A stretch of DNA of 64,000 nt, taken from NCBI GenBank assembly GCA_020726505.1, contig JAHLEZ010000028.1, positions 1 to 64,000 on the forward strand, in the 5' to 3' direction. The translations under genes were made by a program, and so were the position numbers. Below are positions 58,587-64,000 of this stretch, in pieces (position 1 is the stretch's first letter; the number at the start of each line of letters is the position of its first letter). The stretch is from Leptodontidium sp. MPI-SDFR-AT-0119. Lineage: Eukaryota > Ascomycota > Leotiomycetes > Helotiales > Leptodontidiaceae. The notes below the pieces were generated by a model, which had not been told where the DNA came from, ran no database searches, and saw only the letters and a list, made by a program, of their open reading frames with translations.

Positions 58587-59155
58587 AGGGGCTATTAAAA
58601 AACTTCTGGCGTGGAGCGATTTTAGGATATCATTGTCGTCGATTAAATAGAACAGATTTGTGCAAAAAAGAAGATTGCCCAAGAACTGCCCCCCGAGCTT
58701 CGACGTCGCAGACCTTATGCTGAACGCAGGGCGACGAGGTGAAAGTATCAAATCCACTAGAAGTGTTCCTGTTCCTTATCTCCATCCAATCTCCTCAATG
58801 ATCCAACGCATTCTAGTGTCTAGTTGCAAAGCTCTAGAGGGCATAAGCTTCCCGATGTATTGTCGAATACAACTTCCACTTCTCTTGGTCTCGCTTAATT
58901 ACCCGTTGTCAACATTGATGCGCCTTTCAAACAAAAGCTCGTTATTCTGCAATAGTGCCAATAGATGGCTTTAGAATAGAGAGAAAGAACATTGAAATGA
59001 ATTATAATTAGAGTCCTGACAGTTCCATTCATTCATCTCTCATACTCATAAATCATCCATCCTATCGCTGATATGCCAAAACAAACAAATTACCATCACC
59101 AAGAATGCAAACATTGCCCCGCTTACACATTCCCTCATTTTCCCGCCTAGGACAA
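58587..59155. other. Intergenic between convergent genes
   Basis: 3' regions of the xylanase and the RING-SH3 gene. No gene. Confidence 0.5.
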
Positions 59156-62100
59156 TCATCCAGGTCCTCTATCAAGCACCCTAACATACGGACTCGGGAA
59201 CAATCCCCGTTTGCCCATATATGTCCCATGAAACCAATCATCATTTACATTCCTACACTCCCTAACCTCCGCCCCCTTCGGGAACATCAACTCGTCCTCT
59301 GCTCCGGCAGCAGGGTACCAACTCCACCCCGCAACGCAGATCATGCCTACGCCCCCATCAGGCGGGAAGTTCGCGTCGATGGTCACTTCGGGGAAGGGAC
59401 TTGGTGCGCTCTTCATCACGTCGGTTGTCACTAGTTTGGCGTGCGTGTCGTCGTTCTTGGTGTGGATGCCGTCGCCCCAACTCCATTTTTGGAGATCAGT
59501 GGATTGAGTGGAGGGGTCTGGGTTGGTGAAGGGTTGCTCGTTTAGACCGCTGCCACCAACGAGACCTTGGACTATTACGCGGCGCTGGCCGCCATGAATG
59601 TCTTCGAAGCCGACGACAACCATTCGGTGGCCTTGCAGACAGCGACGCCAGCCATTATGGCCGTTTTCTGCACTGATACGCCGCGATGTAACGACGAGTT
59701 TGGAATAGCAAGTCGTACAGATATCATAGTCACCTGGGAAAGTACCAGGGACACGGCTGACGCACGAGAAGCAGTGATACCGAGATTGAGACGGCTGAAT
59801 CGGATATCGACAAATATCACACTTTGTTGAGAAGGTTAGGGGTTTGAAATTCCCCAGGTCCATGACGCCGGGACCAGTAAGGATGGAAGCTGAGGCTGGT
59901 GTTTGCTGGTCATGCGTTGGTGACATTGGAGGAATATTTGATTCGGCCGGTTTGTACGTTAGAGGGAGGAGAGGATGTGTGCAAGATTTGCCTTGGTTGA
60001 CGCAGAGGTTACAAAACCCCCAATCACCTTCATTACAGACACCACAGAGCCAGTAGCATTCATTTGCCCAGGCTAGACAATTTGCACAGAAGCTGCCACT
60101 CTGTAGTCGTTTATGTGGGTCTTCGTTTGTGAGTGTCTTCCGTCCCTCAGCTCCTCCTGGTGTCGACCTTGGGGGAAGGTATCGGCTTGCTATGAGCATG
60201 TGCGGTCTTTCAATCTGCTCTCCTGATTGAGACTTAATCTGCCATTTATCCCACGCTGTTTGGCCAAACCCAAACCAATGCAAACATCCCAGAGCCGATC
60301 GATAACATGACATGCAGATATTGTATTCTCCATTTCGACAGATACCACAGTTGTAATGTAGCTCGTACTCAATATGAGGCTTTGCACACCTAGCACAAGT
60401 CAAGGAGGGCTCAGGATATAGTTGCGAGCGCATCCTGGAGCCGGCTGAGGAAGATGAGTTTGGCCGAGAACCACTTTGCAAAGCATTGGCCTTGTCCGAT
60501 AGAGACATTGTACGCGATGGATCTCTTGGAGAAAGCGGCGCAGGCATTAAGCTCCTATCTGGTGAAGCTACAAGAGCTGCTGAGGGATCCGAAACAGGCA
60601 CGAATATCTCAGTAGGGGGAGCCCGATTCCTTCTTTCAGCGGGTAAGGAGCTTTCAAATCTTGGACTGGAACGAAGTCTTGGACTAGAATTTGGTGTTGT
60701 TTGTGTCGCTGGTACAATCTGTCCAGGAACGGGCAACTCAGCCACCTGTTGGACTGCTGGGTCGGTGCTGCTCCTCGAAGCACCTGATACCAGAGGCCGT
60801 GAAGCTGGCAGGTGGACAGACTGTGGCCTAGAACTTAGATCCGACTGTGACCTGGCCGCAGGTCTAACTTCCGGCTCTGCCACTGGAATGGGAGCAGTGG
60901 TCGATCTCCGACTGCTGCCGCTCCCAGTACGCCGCCTTCTATGTCTTCCCTCATCGCTGGACTGAACCTCGAGATGTGCCGCTTGTACAGCACTCATAGA
61001 CTGAGGTGGCCGACTTGTATGTTCAGCACTCACCGCACTCGCTGATCTGGAATGTGGAGCTCGTCTCCTCGAGCTATTCCTTGGTCCATCATCTCCAGAG
61101 GTTTCTCGAGAATCTGGAGCGGACCTCGTCTCCGGTCTCTGACTTCTCGCACTTGTCGCACTCCTCCTCGCGGGCTCCTGTCTTGACCTCTCCCTCTGCC
61201 TCCTCCTAAAAGCCTCTGCTATCCTCTCACTGATCTGATCTTCCTGGCTAACATCAATGTTCTCCAAATCAATCCCATCCAGTAGGCCCTCCTCTCGAAT
61301 CTGGCGCAAGATTTCCTCCTCCATTTCGCGAGAGTCCACATCAGAGGAACTGATCAATGACCGTAGAGAAGACTGATGCTCAATCTGCCGCACAGCTGTG
61401 CTCCTTCGTTCATGGCTCCTGCGTCTCCTCCGCTCTTCTGTAGATTCTGATCCAGCCTGAAGTGTCTCTGCCCGTCTGCGCTCCGCCTCAGCCTCTCTCC
61501 TCCGCCTCCGCTCTCTTTCTCTCTCCCTATCCTCCGTACTCCTCCCATCCCCACTCGCATCTCTACTCGCATCTCTACTCGCATCTCTGCTCGAAGCCGC
61601 TCTCGGCCTCCTCCCATCTTCTCTCCTCCTACGTTCCCTCCTCGCAGCCTCACTCTCCACGCCCACCTCCACCAGACTCAAATCCCGCACCTCATTCATC
61701 AGCCTCCGATCCGCATCCTCAATCCTCCTCTCCCTCAACGACATCTCCCTAGCCTCCACCCTCTGCAACACATTATCCCCAGGCGTATACTTGACTTTCA
61801 ACGCCTCCTTCTCCTCAGCCGTCCTCCCCTTCTCCGGATTCGCAGCTAGGAACATCTCGAGCAGCGTCGTCACGGTAGCATTGTGCTTCGTATCTCGCAC
61901 CGGCGCACGGCATGACGGGCATGTATACGGGGTCGTTCCTGGAGGCAGGGAGTTGGGCGCATTGCGCGAGGACGTGAGCTGGAACTGGAACCACTCTTTC
62001 AAGCAGCACCCGCAGAAGGTATGGAGGCAGTCGAGGAGCGTGAGCGGTTGGTACAGCACTTCTGCGCAGATCTAGATGTTTCCCTGTATTAGCAGCCGTC

Positions 62101-62310
62101 GATGATAGCGAGCATTATGACAGACAGCACGAGACCAGGGCTCCGTGGTCGTGCAACGCAGCGCATCCTTCGACTGACGGGGATGCGCTGGGTGCTGTCT
62201 CGGTCGCCTGGCGCATAATTGATAACGAGGGACGGTAAGGGTTGGGGGCATTAACTCACAGAACAGGTGAGCTCTTGCTCCAGGTCGAGCCCACGGTTTT
62301 CCGACTCCAT
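59156..62310 (-). CDS. RING finger protein with ZZ-like zinc fingers and C-terminal SH3 domain
   Basis: Two exons (62260-62310 and 59156-62071) encode 988 aa. The C3HC4 RING begins in exon 1 (LTCS-ICAEVLYQP) and continues with CLHTFCGCCLKEWF and YTCPSCRAPV (residues 15-75). A long Arg/Glu/Ser-rich disordered region (to about 570) has a triple repeat SRDASRDASRDAS. Three ZZ-like Cys-rich modules follow: CARCAKPH...CGICRNGEYNIC (near 578), FCANCLAW...CGVCNEGDWGFC (near 679) and CDICRYPI...DYDICTTC (near 769). An SH3 domain (residues 918-988: DELMFPKGAEVRECR, GLFPSPYVRVL) ends it. It is probably an E3 ubiquitin ligase with substrate- or partner-binding domains; CHFR-type RING is the nearest I recognise. 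Confidence 0.82.
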
Positions 62311-62832
62311 GTCTGCGTCTCTCTTCAGACCTTCGCGACGGCGGATGTGAAGTTATTCAGGGTGTGGGGTTGTAGAAAGCAGCCCAGCTTCATGGTCGCG
62401 CAGGGAGGACAGATGCTATGTTGTGTGTGGTCAGCTTCTCCTGCAGGACTGCGCGCTGACGAAGTTAGAGAATCTTCACGAATGTGACTCGAGGGGCGAA
62501 TGAAGTGTTTATTCGTATTTCAATTTGCATGTATTTGAGTTTCGTATTCTTTTTCAAATCAAGTTTTCTGCTTGCCATGGAGCTAGGCAGCTTTGGCCAA
62601 GTAGAGTGAGTCTTGGAACGGGAACAGATGGCAGACATGAAGCCAAGTTCAGCTCCTCGTATTTGCTTAGAATAGGTACATCGGAGGTACGCGAATGGTT
62701 GACTAGCTTTTTAAAAATTTGTTGGCTAACCAGATATATGAACTTCTATACTCCAAAACCCAATGTACTCAAAAGCCGCTTTCCACTATCCGAGAAGTTA
62801 AAACAGACCATTGTTGTCTCTCGGCTCGCTCG
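62311..62832. other. Intergenic between tandem minus-strand genes
   Basis: Promoter of the RING gene and 3' side of the chitin deacetylase gene. No gene is supported. Confidence 0.45.
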
Positions 62833-64000
62833 CTACGTGCAAGTACCGAAACCCTTCTGACAGCCAGTACCACAATGATCAACCGTTGCTCCACACCAAT
62901 TATACTGCGAGCAGCAATTCCCATACTCACTTCCCAAACAAGTGTACTTATTCGTTCCGCCACATGTCCCATCTGGACTCTTTACTGAAGCGGAAGCACT
63001 TGGCGTAGCGCTCTTTGTTGACGAAGTGATTACTTTTGTAGACGAGGTGCTCGCTTTAGACGAAGTTGTTGCTTTGGTAGACGACGATGGTGGCTTCGTT
63101 GATGTCGAAACTTTAGATGAGGTCGAAGGTGGTTTAGTAGATGTGGAGGGTTTGAGTGAACTTGAAGACCCACTAGATGAACATGTCCCTGAGCCTGGCT
63201 TGCAGCCTGTTCCGCAATAGTCTGCTGTGCTTCCACAGTATCCATACTGGCTGCAACAGTTGCCGAATTCAGAGCCTAGACAAGTAATTGTCGTTCCACA
63301 TGATCCATCTGTGCTGACGGATTGGGTACCAGTTGAGGTGGTGGTTGTTGGCCTGGAAGAGGTTGTCGATGCTGTCGTAGGCTTCACGGTGGATGTTGAA
63401 GATGTCCCCACGGATGATTTCGAGGACGAACTTGAGCTTCCACACGTGCCTCCAACTGGCTGACATCCAGTTCCGCAATAGACATCTGTCGAGCCACAAT
63501 ATCCATACTGACTGCAGCAATTCCCAAAAGTCGATCCCAAGCAAGTGATACTGGCTGAGCAGGATCCATCAGTGCTGACAACTGGTGTTGTTGTACCGCC
63601 TCCGCTTCCAGATCCCGAACGATACCAATTTGCCACTGGGTCAGCCAGACAGTCTCCAACCGTCACTGATTTGTAACCCTTCTTGTACATCGACGCAAGA
63701 ATGTAGTCAGTGAGATTGTAAACAACTTGGTAATGGATGTCATGTTCGATCTCGAGGAAAGTGTCTGTCTTATTGTTTGAGTTGTTGATTGCTGCGTCCC
63801 AGATGTTCTTGGAATTCTGAATCGTAGTCGGCAGCGAATTCAGGTATCCAGCCGTGTCGAGATCGAAGTCTGGCAGCATCAGATAAGTCCATGAAGATTG
63901 GGAAATACTCACAGGTGATGTGATATCCGAGAGTCTTCAAACGAGCTTCACAAGCGGCATTACATGAAGAATATGGGGGTCTAAATTCCTGTCAGTTCTG
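62833..64000 (-). CDS. Chitin deacetylase with three CBM18 modules (5' part outside the window)
   Basis: Visible exons are 63913-63980 and 62833-63869; more lie beyond the window. The first reads PPYSSCNAACEARLKTLGYHIT and the second continues YFDLDTAGYLNS and KGYKSVTVGDCLADPVANWYR, the C-terminal part of a NodB polysaccharide deacetylase. Three hevein-like CBM18 domains follow, each with the pattern CLGS-x-(F/Y)GNCCSQY-x-(Y/W)CG, at 63613-63472, 63310-63182 and 62974-62839 (approximate), separated by Ser/Thr-rich linkers. CBM18 binds chitin oligomers. The metal-binding H-x-x-H and catalytic Asp lie outside this window. The enzyme is likely secreted and turns wall chitin into chitosan. Confidence 0.88.

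Overview
The window is nuclear DNA of a filamentous ascomycete (Pezizomycotina). The evidence is short GT-AG introns of about 48-90 nt with CTAAC-type branch points, a Zn2Cys6 activator, a fungal XanA-type dioxygenase, a GH11 xylanase, a CE5 esterase, a CBM18 chitin deacetylase, and single-copy fungal housekeeping genes (FUR1, ELF1, ribosomal protein eS1, a Rab). A Leotiomycete-like host is possible, but I cannot fix the class from sequence alone. Exons below were placed by hand from splice sites and reading phase. Every multi-exon CDS that lies wholly in the window closes in frame.

Left part (1-26 kb) is accessory-like. A sphingolipid mannosyltransferase (SUR1 type) comes first, followed by two minus-strand membrane proteins; one of them is spread over twelve exons, three of only 9-11 nt. 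Two decayed genes follow (an amino-acid permease and a GXWXG/DUF4334 protein). After them comes a compact set that reads like a catabolic cluster: zinc alcohol dehydrogenase, XanA-type xanthine dioxygenase, alpha/beta hydrolase, Zn2Cys6 regulator and NCS1 (Fur-type) nucleobase transporter. The dioxygenase/hydrolase promoter holds four CGGCCG palindromes. A fifth lies between the regulator and the transporter, and a sixth lies before a second XanA-type gene 36 kb away. A C2H2 zinc-finger relic, a secreted AttH/CrtC-fold (kievitone-hydratase-like) protein and an SDR complete this part.

Middle part (26-48 kb) is housekeeping: the cohesin-release factor WAPL with an N-terminal repeat array, FUR1 (uracil phosphoribosyltransferase), ELF1, a 19-exon URC1-type GTP-cyclohydrolase-II-like gene of uracil catabolism, a small conserved fungal protein, ribosomal eS1, a Rab18-like GTPase and a mitochondrial ABHD11-like hydrolase. 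Its untranslated regions are full of pentanucleotide microsatellites, including 31 perfect CTCCT copies.

Right part (49-64 kb) holds the second XanA-type dioxygenase, a multi-span membrane protein, a small secreted protein with a tandemly duplicated last exon, a divergent acetylxylan esterase / GH11 xylanase pair sharing a promoter with two GGCTAAA sites, a RING-ZZ-SH3 protein, and the 3' part of a chitin deacetylase with three CBM18 modules that runs off the window.

Taken together, nucleobase handling recurs: two xanthine-dioxygenase-type genes, an NCS1 transporter, FUR1 and URC1. That these act together is inference; the shared CGGCCG sites are the only physical hint.
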